This document shows positions 8,662 to 16,590 of a stretch of DNA of 20,000 bases, piece after piece. Origin of the DNA: Conus ventricosus (taxonomy: Eukaryota > Mollusca > Gastropoda > Neogastropoda > Conidae); NCBI GenBank assembly GCA_018398815.1, contig CM031616.1, positions 34,027,147-34,047,146 of the forward strand, written 5' to 3'. The stretch's first letter is position 1. Every line of letters begins with the position of its first letter. A program made the translations under genes and the position numbers. The notes under the pieces are model-generated. The model did not search any database and was not told the DNA's origin. It saw only the letters and a program-made list of their open reading frames with translations.

Positions 8662-8962
8662 GTTTGTCATCTTTAACATACAAGTTTCGACTGAATTCGT
8701 GGAAAACCAAATTTTCCCCAAAATGTAGCTTGCGATTGTTCCAGCCTTCTATCAGTGGACCATATTCTTTTTCACTGCTCAATATTAACTTCATTATATA
8801 AGGAATCGAATGTGGATGCGACTGTACATGATTCTATCAAAACAATAAGCCACAAACCAGAAATTGTGCGCATAGCAAAAGTGCTTTCCATGCATCAAGT
8901 CAATAGATTTTTTTTTATAAACTCTCCCCTTCTCCTCGTTCCTTCTTTTTTTTTTTAATAAA
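8661..8962 (+). pseudogene. 3' end of a non-LTR retrotransposon (LINE), fragment
   Basis: A frame starting near 8661 reads TYKFRLNSWKTKF and then shifts by one base in the TTTTCCCCAAAA run near 8713-8725. It continues as CDCSSLLSVDHILFHC. This gives a C-x-C-x7-H-x4-C arrangement with Cys codons at 8731, 8737 and 8776 and His at 8761. A cysteine-histidine motif of this kind closes the long ORF of many LINEs that carry reverse transcriptase followed by RNase H, often after an RLN..KTKF stretch. The frame then runs on as ILTSLYKES until poly-T. An AATAAA polyadenylation-type signal is at 8957-8962. The 5' end is cut off at the CT microsatellite. No reverse transcriptase domain remains here, so the clade is uncertain. 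Confidence 0.65.
8957..8962 (+). promoter_or_regulatory. AATAAA polyadenylation-type hexamer
   Basis: The canonical hexamer lies about 180 bases after the last cysteine codon of the LINE fragment. Its position fits the 3' end of the element, but a six-base motif in AT-rich DNA can occur by chance. Confidence 0.35.
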
Positions 8963-8993
8963 GTCTAATATCACCAAGTGTGAACAGACTATT

Positions 8994-9160
<167 letters not shown>

Positions 9161-9240
9161 TTCGTCTTTTTCATTCCTTCTAAGCCTTCTAATGTATCCC
9201 TTCCCCTCTTCAATTATCCCCAAATTCCAATCCCTTCAAC

Positions 9241-9257
9241 GCCCCCCCCCCCCCCCT
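9241..9257. repeat. Poly-C run
   Basis: A homopolymer C run inside C-rich sequence (9205-9300). No other feature is seen here. Confidence 0.85.
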
Positions 9258-9359
9258 CCTCAACCCCACTTCCACCCATTTCCTTATCACACACTTCATC
9301 CCCTCTCTCTCTCTATTGCAGCATGAATTTGCCATCCATGTGTAGGAGGTGGATAGCAG

Positions 9360-9560
9360 CACCATATCGTCAATGACGAATGGAGACGCTTGTGTGTGCC
9401 GCAACATGCCCCCTTGGTCATAGATATACAATTCATGATTTCTCACCAGCCAGAACGCATGGCAGTAAACACAGGCTGTCGCCAGAGGTATCTGAAAGAA
9501 GGTGCGTGGCCCAATCCCGAACAGGTTTACAAAATTGGACGAATCATGTTCCATGACATA
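9360..9560 (+). repeat. Dispersed repeat family B, copy 1
   Basis: Shares with 13400-13560 and 15440-15620 the core ATTCATGA(C/T)TTCT, then GCATG.CAGTAAACACAGG.TGTCG (9431-9480 in this copy). No conserved reading frame. A frame of 78 codons over it is accidental. Related sequence at 9890-9955 matches 13572-13640, so in this copy an extra 350 bases or so separates the core from its tail. Confidence 0.7.
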
Positions 9561-9889
9561 GTATTGAATTCATTAACTAAAAGAGACGTGGATAAGAGAA
9601 TAAAAAAACCCACTAAAAATGTGTAAGCTTTCTAGTTTCTGATTCAGCTACTTGCCATTAAAAACCATAAACAAATTAATGATGTTTTTTTGTTGTTGTT
9701 TTCAAAATACCAACGTCACAAAGCTAATCTTTTCTATTTCCACTTAGTTATTGTTTTCCTTGCGTCAAAAATAGTAACATCATCTCCTTTGTTACACAGA
9801 AACCGCAACGTTCTCACTCTCGTCGACGACTTTGAACACGTCTGTAATCCAGTCACGTAAGCGGTTCACGGCGACGCGGGGACCTATTG
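9561..9889. other. Spacer between parts of family B copy 1, no gene seen
   Basis: AT-rich, with a GTTGTTGTTTT run near 9690. Family B copy 2 has only about 60 bases at the equivalent place. It may be an insertion, but I could not see terminal repeats. Confidence 0.35.
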
Positions 9890-9956
9890 AGTGATTTGGA
9901 GTTTTCTCTTCCTGTGGTTATTACGCTGCTGGGTGATGTGAGAGGGCGCCAAATTC
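9890..9956 (+). repeat. Family B tail segment, copy 1
   Basis: Blocks GTGATTTGGAGTTTTCTCTTCC, TTACG.TG.TGGGTG.TG.GAG align with 13572-13640, where the reading is GTGATTTGCCGTTTTCTCTTCC. In both places the segment leads into alternating GC/GT microsatellite DNA. Confidence 0.6.
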
Positions 9957-9981
9957 CGCGCGCGCGCGCGCGATTGTGTGT

Positions 9982-10020
<39 letters not shown>

Positions 10021-10162
10021 TGTGTCTGTACGTGAGTATGTGTGTGTGTGTGTGTGTGTCCGTGAGTATGTGTGTGTGGGAGACAGAGTGAGTGCGTGTG
10101 TGCTGTGCGTGCGTGCGTGTGTCGTGGTGGTGTGTGTGTCGTGAGTGATGTGTGTGTGTGGT

Positions 10163-10200
<38 letters not shown>

Positions 10201-10226
10201 GAGAGTGTGTGTGTGTGTGTGTGTTT
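9957..10226. repeat. (GC)n(GT)n compound microsatellite
   Basis: A GC run (9957-9972) followed by about 250 bases of GT with CTGTACGTGAG-type and GTGCGT interruptions. The CGTGAGTATGTGTGTGTG unit appears twice (near 10030 and 10061), a sign of internal duplication. It is strongly alternating purine-pyrimidine DNA with Z-DNA potential. Confidence 0.95.
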
Positions 10227-10503
10227 CCAGTTGGAACAAGTCTCTGTAGCTAAGTGTTGTGGTTGTTCCTGGCTGGCCGGGGTAAACTTCTCTTGACATA
10301 GAGTTTCTGTGCCTTTGTCCAGGGATTGTGTATTATTGCCTTTGGTATATTCTCCAGTGTCCTCCTGCGTTGTCATTATGTTATATGTGGGTTGAACCAG
10401 GCTCTCTGTGCTTTATCTCCACGACATTCTGCAGTGGGACTCAACTGGCCCTGCAGTTCCGATTTGATGCACGGGCCCAAGGGTTGTAACAATGTGACAA
10501 CCT
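10227..10503. other. Unique-looking spacer, no gene seen
   Basis: Balanced composition. A plus-strand frame at 10326-10580 has no recognisable domain. The last 18 bases (GTTGTAACAATGTGACA, 10483-10499) recur at 13123-13139 next to another CT tract. Confidence 0.4.
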
Positions 10504-10547
10504 CCTCCTCTCTCTCTCTATCCTCATCTCTCTCTCCTCTCCTCTCT

Positions 10548-10578
<31 letters not shown>
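10504..10578. repeat. (CT)n microsatellite
   Basis: CT dinucleotides with CCT and TATCCTCAT interruptions. It directly follows the GTTGTAACAATGTGACA anchor shared with 13123-13139. Confidence 0.95.
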
Positions 10579-10704
10579 GATTTTTGAACAGGGTACCTTT
10601 CCGGCAGAATGGTGCAAATCTATAATAGTTCCAATCACAAGAAGGAGTTAATGTACCTGATAATTAACGTGGTATAGTCCAACAAGTGTCGTCAGCAAAG
10701 TGAC

Positions 10705-10859
10705 ACACGCATTCTAAATAAGAGGCTCACTCAGTGGGCAGAACAAGAAGGAAAACTAGCAGAAGAACAGGCTGGGTTTAGAGTAGGTTATAGTACAGTT
10801 GATCATATTTTTACTCTGTACACTATTGTCCATAAATATCTAGCAAAAAAATACAAAAC
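10705..10859 (+). pseudogene. LINE reverse transcriptase, N-terminal fragment
   Basis: Reads TRILNKRL, EEQAGFRVGYSTVDHIF and on to KKYKT, then a one-base change in the AAAAAAATACAAAA region moves the frame. The conserved NYRGI-type block that normally precedes TRILN is absent, so the element breaks off within the finger domain. Sequence before 10695 shows no further similarity to reverse transcriptases. Confidence 0.8.
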
Positions 10860-10876
10860 TCTATGTAGCTTTCGTT

Positions 10877-11170
10877 GATTTTAGAAAAGCTTTTGACACT
10901 GTGAACAGAAACGTTTTATGGTCTGTATTACGTAAAACTGGTGTTGATGGAAAGTTGTATAACGCTCTAAAAGGTGTTTACAACTCGGTAAAAGCTTGTG
11001 TCAGAGACAAACATTCGTATTCAGACTTCTTCGACTGCCCGAGAGGCGTAAAACAAGGGTGCATACTCAGTCCGATAATGTTTACTTTTTTTATCAATGA
11101 ATTGGCCCTGGAATTAATTAGGAAGGGTAAGCACGGGATTCAGATGGTACCAGGATCTATCGAGTATTTC
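10877..11170 (+). pseudogene. LINE reverse transcriptase, palm fragment 1
   Basis: This frame holds motif A (VDFRKAFDTVN, the catalytic Asp codon at 10877) and motif B (RGVKQGCILSP, 11042-11074). It then loses register near 11160 just before motif C, ending at a stop codon at 11192-11194. The part between motifs A and B (LRKTGVDGKLYNALKGVYN) has the expected spacing for LINE enzymes. The first methionine-type start in the frame is not meaningful, since the protein starts upstream. Confidence 0.85.
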
Positions 11171-11835
11171 TGCTGCTCTTTGCAGATGACGTAATCTTGC
11201 TATCAGATACAGTCATAGGCCTACAAAATCAGCTAAACAATCTTAAAAAAGAAGCAGATAGATTGCGTTTAGAGGTTAATTTAGATAAAACTAATGTAGT
11301 GGTTTTTCGTAAAGGAGGCTACCTTGGAGTAAGGGAAAGATGGGTGTACGGAAGTGAAGCATTAAAGGTAACAAATACGTACAAATACCTAGGTCTGGTA
11401 TTTACCACAAAATTAAGTACGAGTGCTTCTTTGCTTGAAATGAGTAAGAAAGGTAAGAAGGGAGTTATGGAGATCCTGAGATCGTTTCGAAGATTACGTA
11501 CGATTGATCCCTTTCTATTCTGGAAACTGTTTGATGCCCAAATTGAACCCATCTTAACTTATGCAGCAGAAATCTGGGGGCTCGAAGATGTAACAGAAAT
11601 AGAAAAAGTTCATACTTTTGCTATCAAGCGATTTTTGGGACTTCCATTGCACTCTTCCAACAAAATGGTTTATGGAGAAACAGGAAGATATCCGCTATCT
11701 GTCAGAACAGCAATAAAATGCGTTAAGTACTGGGTCCGATTGGTTAGACTGCCGATGAATAGAATATGTAGACAAGCTTATGAGATGATGCTAATGCGGC
11801 TAGAACAGATAGTTGTAACTGGGCTTCGAGAGTAA
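11170..11835 (+). pseudogene. LINE reverse transcriptase, palm fragment 2 and thumb
   Basis: Opens with LLLFADDV (motif C, both catalytic aspartates present at 11185 and 11188) and continues without a stop for about 220 codons. Motif E is seen as TNTYKYLGL. RSFRRLRTIDPFLFWKLFD, PILTYAAEIWG, EKVHTFAIKRFLGLPLHSS and YGETGRYPL form the thumb and connection region shared by many invertebrate LINEs. It ends early at a stop at 11833-11835 after a frame change near 11800. This is the longest undamaged part of the element. Confidence 0.9.
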
Positions 11836-12369
11836 AGAATATTTTAATAGAAATGGCTTTGGAATAGTATGGCTATGCCAAGACGTCGGAATTGAAGAGG
11901 GGTTTATATCAGAATTCAAGGACAGGTTATATCATGCTACAAGCAAAAATGGCACTCAGAGATTGAAACTAGTGATAAATACTCATGGTATTATTCATTT
12001 AAATCTGTGTTTGAACCAGAGAAGTATTTAACTTTAATTACAAACAAAAGAATGAGAGAAGCACTGACAAGGTTTAGATTAAGAGTACACGGCTTAGGTA
12101 TTGCAAAACACTGGTGTATGGATAGAGAAGTCACAAACTGTGTATTGTGTGGTCAGAATGTTGAAGATGAAGTACACTTTATTTTCAGTGTCAACAGTTC
12201 TCAGACATTCGTCGTAAATACTCCTTCTTTAATATGATTCATATCCAGCCATCAATAAATGGTATAAGGGATCTTTTAAACAAATGATAATTCAACCATT
12301 GTTGCCTTTGCTAAATATATAGTGGAAGCTATGAAAATAAGAAATAAGAAACTAGAACCTAATAATTAA
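11836..12369 (+). pseudogene. LINE ORF2 C-terminal remnant
   Basis: Pieces continue in changing frames: NWASRVKNILIEM, then GFGIVWLCQDVG, then YSWYYSFKSVFEPEKYL (about 11975-12030), then RFRLRVHGLGIAKHWC and CVLCGQN. Cys codons at 12139 and 12148 and a His codon at 12175 lie in one frame. The last Cys codon (12189) lies in another frame after a one-base change near 12185. The frame FSDIRRKYSFFNMIHI then runs to a stop near 12288, and a final shift gives a tail ending about 12369. This resembles the CxxC-H-C terminus found in CR1/L2-like elements. No poly-A tail is visible, only a short TAA-rich end. Confidence 0.75.
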
Positions 12370-12419
12370 ATAACTAAGTCTATAGTCATTGGATGGTCCG
12401 AATGCTGTAGGCCAAGTGT

Positions 12420-12835
12420 GCGTGCGTTTGAGAGGGTTGGTGGGCGTGGGGGAAGGGGGAGGGCGGGTGGGAGGGGGAGGGGGGCGTGCGGAGATGGAGA
12501 GGGGGGGGGGGTGAGGGAGCGGCGCGAGGAGTGAGAGAACAGTTATATTATGAAGGGGGGGAGGGGTGGGCAAGGGGGGGGGGGGTGGACAAGCTAGGAG
12601 AGCGGTGTTTGTGCGACGTATGCGTGTGAGTGAGCGTGTGCTCTTTTTGGTTCTCTTGTATGCGTGGAGTGTTGTCAGTTAGGACTGAGGGGAGGGTAAG
12701 AGAGTGAGGGTCAAAGGAAGGAGATTGGTGGGTCAAGATAGGAAAAGGCAAGTGTGGAGGGGGTAGGGTGGGGGGGGGGCGGCGAGGAGGGGGACGGGGT
12801 GGGGGTGGAGGGTGGCAGGGTGCGATAGGGAAGAG
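12420..12835. repeat. G-rich low-complexity tract
   Basis: About 400 bases dominated by G on the + strand, with many GGGG runs, GGTGGG units and a few GTGCGTGTG stretches. G-quadruplex potential is high. A proline-rich minus-strand frame across it is compositional. It follows the LINE end by about 50 bases. Confidence 0.8.
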
Positions 12836-13140
12836 AAGATAGTATATTTTACGTGTTTTGTTTAGTTTTATGTCACTCCTTATGAACGTGTATAAGATGC
12901 CCGGCAACATTAATACGCAAAAAAAACTTTGTAATATTTGTTTTGACTGTATTGTTTTCTATCATGATTATTATTTGTTATGATTTATGAATGATGCGAT
13001 TTCTAAAACTATGTGTGGAACCCCCTTGCCTTTATGGCTAACTTCGCTGAAGGCAATAAACATCAAAGCGTCAAAGCGTCAAGCGTCTCTCCTCTGTGTT
13101 GTCATTCTTGTTTATTTCTCCTGTTGTAACAATCTGACAC
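12836..13140. other. AT-rich spacer, no gene seen
   Basis: AT-rich to about 12990, then mixed. It contains three near-copies of AAAGCGTC at 13064-13087 and an AATAAA hexamer at 13057. The 24 bases at 13099-13122 recur exactly at 13208-13231 on the other side of the CT tract. No gene seen. Confidence 0.4.
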
Positions 13141-13200
<60 letters not shown>

Positions 13201-13209
13201 CTCTCTCTT
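13141..13209. repeat. (CT)n microsatellite with flanking direct repeat
   Basis: CT run with TTC breaks, flanked by an exact 24-base direct repeat (13099-13122 and 13208-13231). The flank GTTGTAACAATCTGACA at 13123-13139 matches the one at 10483. Confidence 0.95.
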
Positions 13210-13399
13210 GTCATTCTTGTTTATTTCTCCTATTGCCTGTATAGTACCGATTCCCTTTCTTTATTCTCTGCTTTCTTCTCCTCCTCTCCAATCAGTTCGT
13301 CGTCCCCTTCCCTCCATGCGTAAGAAACGCTGTCCGTCTTGTAATGGCAATACGTATTCTCCCATCCTAGAGGTCAGAGAGGGGAGAATGGCACTGCAT
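13210..13399. other. Spacer before family B copy 2
   Basis: Mixed sequence with no gene seen. It may belong to the left part of family B, but the similarity to 9161-9360 and 15380-15440 is too weak to claim. Confidence 0.35.
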
Positions 13400-13640
13400 C
13401 GTTAAGTAGTGAACGGACACACACCCGTGATTTCAGGAAGATCCACGTTTCCTCGTTCATTATTCATGACTTCTCAGAGGCCGAGGTGCATGACAGTAAA
13501 CACAGGATGTCGACAGCGTTGACCAGGTTTGTGTCCCAAGTCACGACAGCAGGTGGGGGTGGGTGGGGATTTATGATGTGATTTGCCGTTTTCTCTTCCA
13601 TGCGTGTTACTTGAATTAGGTGGTGCGTGAGGTGGTGTCA
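13400..13640 (+). repeat. Dispersed repeat family B, copy 2
   Basis: Core at 13461-13512 (TATTCATGACTTCTCAGAGG, then GCATGACAGTAAACACAGGA) followed by the tail GTGATTTGCCGTTTTCTCTTCC (13577 onward). It matches 9431-9480 plus 9890-9955, and 15531-15582. It leads into the large GT/GA microsatellite that starts at 13705. Non-coding. Confidence 0.75.
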
Positions 13641-13704
13641 GATTCTGTGTGCGCATGGGCGTGAGTGCAGTAGGGGTGCGCATGTGCGAGCACACCAATG
13701 CATG

Positions 13705-13877
<173 letters not shown>

Positions 13878-13985
13878 GGGATGTGTGTGTGTGTGTAGGC
13901 GCTGTGTGTGTGTGTTGTGTGTGTGTTGTTCTTTGTTTGTTGATGGGTGCGTGGGTGGGAGGGTGTGTAACAGACACAGAGAGAG

Positions 13986-13987
<2 letters not shown>

Positions 13988-14051
<64 letters not shown>
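13988..14051. repeat. (GA)n microsatellite
   Basis: An uninterrupted GA run of about 64 bases, preceded by GACACAGAGAGAGGGG. Confidence 0.97.
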
Positions 14052-14054
<3 letters not shown>

Positions 14055-14140
14055 TAAGTGGGTGTGTTTGTGAATGTGCATTTGTGTATACATACATGTG
14101 TATTGGCATGTTCGCGAATGCACGTGCTCGCAGACCTGTG

Positions 14141-14141
<1 letters not shown>

Positions 14142-14211
<70 letters not shown>

Positions 14212-14214
14212 CGC

Positions 14215-14290
<76 letters not shown>

Positions 14291-14400
14291 TGTGTGTGTG
14301 TGCGTTGTGTGTCTGTTGTCTGTCTGTCTGTCTGTCTGTTGTGCGTGTGTGTGTGCGTGTGTTTGTGTGTTGATTATTGTGTTGTGTGTGTGTGATTGCG
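14142..14400. repeat. (GT)n(GC)n(GT)n tract with TGTC tail
   Basis: GT (14142-14209), a central GC run (14211-14229), GT again (14229-14281 and beyond), then TCTG units near 14320-14340 and interrupted GT to 14395. It is strongly alternating purine-pyrimidine for over 130 bases, so it is a strong Z-DNA candidate. The GC centre flanked by GT on both sides makes it nearly symmetrical. Confidence 0.97.
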
Positions 14401-14423
14401 TTCCATTACATGCATATTTATGC

Positions 14424-14468
14424 TCTCTCCTCTTCTCTCTCTCTCTCTCTTCTGCGTATATGCCAGTG

Positions 14469-14510
<42 letters not shown>
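14424..14510. repeat. (CT)n and (GA)n pair
   Basis: A CT run (14424-14450) and a GA run (14470-14508) separated by about 20 bases. The two can pair as an inverted repeat. The GA run leads straight into family A copy 2. Confidence 0.9.
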
Positions 14511-14511
<1 letters not shown>

Positions 14512-14755
14512 CAAGAGCCAAACCCATAGAAAGACAGACAGGCAGACGGACAGATCGTTGTTTCAGACTTCTCAGTCTTTGGTGTCCATTAGATACAGGA
14601 CATGTAAATGTCCTTTTTTTCGCACGAAAGGCGTGAGACAGAGGGCTGCAATTACTCTGAAGTGTTCCTTCTCCTGCTAAATCATTCATGACCTCACAGC
14701 CGCAGAAAGGGATCATGGCCCATGGCAGTATAATGAGGACGGTGCTCACTTCAAT

Positions 14756-14756
<1 letters not shown>
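14511..14756 (+). repeat. Dispersed repeat family A, copy 2 (left half only)
   Basis: It begins CCAAGAGCCAAACCCATAG, GACAGACAGGCAGACGGACAG and CAGTCTTTGGTGTCCATTAG, matching 18769-18860. It continues AATTACTCTGAAGTGTTCC and TCATTCATGACC, with CAGCCGCAGAAAGGGATCATGG beyond. It stops at a GA microsatellite (14757), well before the GGATCGATGG end of the other copies, so it is truncated there. Confidence 0.8.
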
Positions 14757-14817
<61 letters not shown>

Positions 14818-14825
14818 GAGAGAGA
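14757..14825. repeat. (GA)n microsatellite
   Basis: A GA run of about 68 bases with one GGG break near 14807. It truncates family A copy 2. Confidence 0.97.
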
Positions 14826-15142
14826 TTTTACACCCCGAAACTGATGTCACTGGATACCATGTCTCTCTCATTAAGTGGTGTGTTTGTACAGGGAGATATC
14901 TGTCAGTCTCTCAGAGTCATGTCAGCCTGACATTGTCTCAGCTGAGAATGTACCATAACGTCTGCATTATTTATCCAATGCTTTTGCCTGTTTCTACACA
15001 TCTTCATAAGTATCTGGCAGCAGAAACAGCCTTGTGAGCAAGATTTATGTACACCAGGTCTTATAGTGACGACTTAGCAAGATGATCTGTTGATCTGCAG
15101 CATGACAATGCTGAAGGCAGTATCACGATTTCTCATATGCCG
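14826..15142. other. Unique-looking spacer, no gene seen
   Basis: Balanced composition with no repeat family match inside the window. It includes a TGTCAGTCTC/TGTCAGCCTGAC region near 14899-14932. I cannot assign a function. Confidence 0.4.
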
Positions 15143-15156
15143 TCTGTGTCTCTCTG

Positions 15157-15190
<34 letters not shown>

Positions 15191-15262
15191 CCTGTGTCTG
15201 TCTGTCTGTCTGTTTGTCTGTCTGCTGTGTCTGTCTGCCTGTGTCTGTCTGTCTGTCTGTCT

Positions 15263-15317
<55 letters not shown>

Positions 15318-15322
15318 CTCCC

Positions 15323-15379
<57 letters not shown>
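15143..15379. repeat. (TGTC)n then (CT)n compound microsatellite
   Basis: TGTC/TCTG units with occasional TTTG and CCTG changes (15143-15262), then CT (15263-15379). It is the complementary composition of the GACA-GA arrangement at 14520 and 18700, so the same compound unit occurs here in the opposite orientation. Confidence 0.95.
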
Positions 15380-15439
15380 GTATTTCCCTTCACACATTTA
15401 CTCTCTTTCCTCTACTGCATAAAGAACTCTCCATTCCAC

Positions 15440-15620
15440 ATGTCAAAAAAGGTGAAATGCCGCTGTGTGCAACCTGTCCATGGACTCGCTCATGTTACCC
15501 TCCCTCCATGGTTGTTCTTTTCACCATGATTTATTCATGACTTCCTGGTCGCCAATGCGCATGACAATAAACACAGGATGTCAACGACATCCAACTTGTC
15601 TGAGCCCCAGTCGTGAAACG
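15440..15620 (+). repeat. Dispersed repeat family B, copy 3
   Basis: Core at 15531-15582 (TTATTCATGACTTCC, GCGCATGACAATAAACACAG, GATGTC). It matches 13461-13512 and 9431-9480. The following CCCCAGTCGTGAAACGG is like the CCCAAGTCACGAC of copy 2. No tail or microsatellite follows on the right. On the left it follows the (TGTC)n(CT)n tract. Confidence 0.7.
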
Positions 15621-16173
15621 GACTGGTCAGTCTGGTGCCGTTCAAGTTTAATATCCACACCAGTGTCAGGTGATAACGACAGTCAGGAGCGATGATGGGA
15701 CTGCGGAAGGAGACTCGCCTTATACTAAACTGACACTAGCAGTGCAATAAGACTTTCGGACGGTGAGAGAGGAGACAAGTTTCAATGCGTATACCCGGAC
15801 TTACACTCGCAAATTTCCTTGTTCGAACTCGGGGTGCCCTAATCAACTGAACAAATCTGCAAGATGGCAGTGTAAGATGAACTTTTAAGGATTTTTTCCC
15901 CTGGTTTTCTCCCGGGGGGGGGGGGGGGGGAGTTGCTCATTCTTTCGCTGCAGGTCTTTCCAGCATTTTACCACGTTTTGGTTTTCTGTCCTTCACAGTC
16001 AGTCACATTCAGCTGGTAAGAAAAAGATGAACACTTCGGTATCCTACTCCGCCTTCAGGTGTACAACGTCTTACCGTACAATCCAACATGGTGGAGTCGG
16101 CACTTCCAGAAGGAGCAGCAGACAGAAGCTATGTGCGATCTTTCACTTTAGTAGATTACAACATATCTATATC
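15621..16173. other. Spacer with poly-G run, no gene seen
   Basis: Mixed sequence with a poly-G run of about 19 bases at 15913-15931. I see no conserved frame or RNA. The 41-bp array starts just to the right. Confidence 0.4.
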
Positions 16174-16290
16174 AAATTTCACTGTGTTCCACCTTAAAGC
16201 AATCTATCCACAGCCAGTTTCACAGTGTTCTGCATTGAATTAACATATTTAGAGTTGGAAATGAAAATGAGGAGGGAACAGTAAACGATA

Positions 16291-16348
16291 AACAGTAAAC
16301 AAGTGGGGCAACGTTTGCTCCCATAAGAAAACCTACACAGAGTAACTT
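16291..16348 (+). repeat. Left terminal inverted repeat
   Basis: Pairs with 16534-16590. Starts AACAGTAAACAAGTGGGG. A second partial AACAGTAAAC occurs just outside at 16277-16286. Confidence 0.85.
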
Positions 16349-16533
16349 CTCCATCTTCAAACTCTACCCCCCCCCCCCCCCCCCCCTCCTTAAGTCCAAA
16401 TCTTTACCAATCAATTTTATGAAGACAGTTCAGTTGTTGGCCTGCGTTTGTTTTTCCCCCCACTATTAGATTGTTCGTCTATGTATTTGTCTGACTTTAT
16501 TCAAGTTTAAAAGGCTGTGCCAGTCTTGAATAA

Positions 16534-16590
16534 AAGTTACTCTGTGTTAGGTTTTCTTATGGGAGCAAAGTTCCCCACTTGTTTACTGTT
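16534..16590 (-). repeat. Right terminal inverted repeat
   Basis: Reverse complement of 16291-16348, ending GTTTACTGTT. It lacks a C and differs at the GTTCC/GTTGCC position, otherwise it is nearly identical. Confidence 0.85.

Larger units (their letters stand above)
10695..12369 (+). mobile_element. 5'-truncated, degenerate non-LTR retrotransposon (LINE)
   Basis: The region encodes most of a reverse transcriptase and the C-terminal part of a LINE ORF2, spread over at least six frame changes (near 10857, 11160, 11800, 11855, 11942, 12185 and 12290). Visible in order: TRILNKRL, EEQAGFR, VDFRKAFDTVN (motif A, Asp at 10877), RGVKQGCILSP (motif B), FADD (motif C, 11179-11190), TNTYKYLGL (motif E), QIEPILTYAAEIWG, and a CVLCGQN..EVHF zinc-knuckle-like end. 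The usual N-terminal apurinic endonuclease and the first RT blocks are missing, as expected for 5' truncation during target-primed reverse transcription. Absence of RNase H suggests the broad CR1/L2/Jockey group, but the clade is not certain. Not active. Confidence 0.92.
16291..16590 (+). mobile_element. Inverted-repeat (MITE-like) element inside the 41-bp array
   Basis: The ends are inverted repeats of about 58 bases: 16291-16348 starts AACAGTAAACAAGTGGGG and ends AGAGTAACTT, and 16534-16590 is its near-perfect reverse complement with about four differences or small gaps. The 300-bp body has a poly-C run (about 16367-16387) and no transposase frame. Copies of the body occur at 2205-2672 and 7556-7665. 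The flanks carry the array word ATATTTAGAGTTG on both sides (16244-16256 and 16591-16603), which may be a target duplication or just two array units. Insertion must be younger than the array it interrupts. Confidence 0.85.

Noticed and set aside
10695..12369. An active retrotransposon or host telomerase-like gene
   Set aside because: The frame is broken at least six times and the N-terminus is missing. The motifs and C-terminal Cys/His region are of LINE type.
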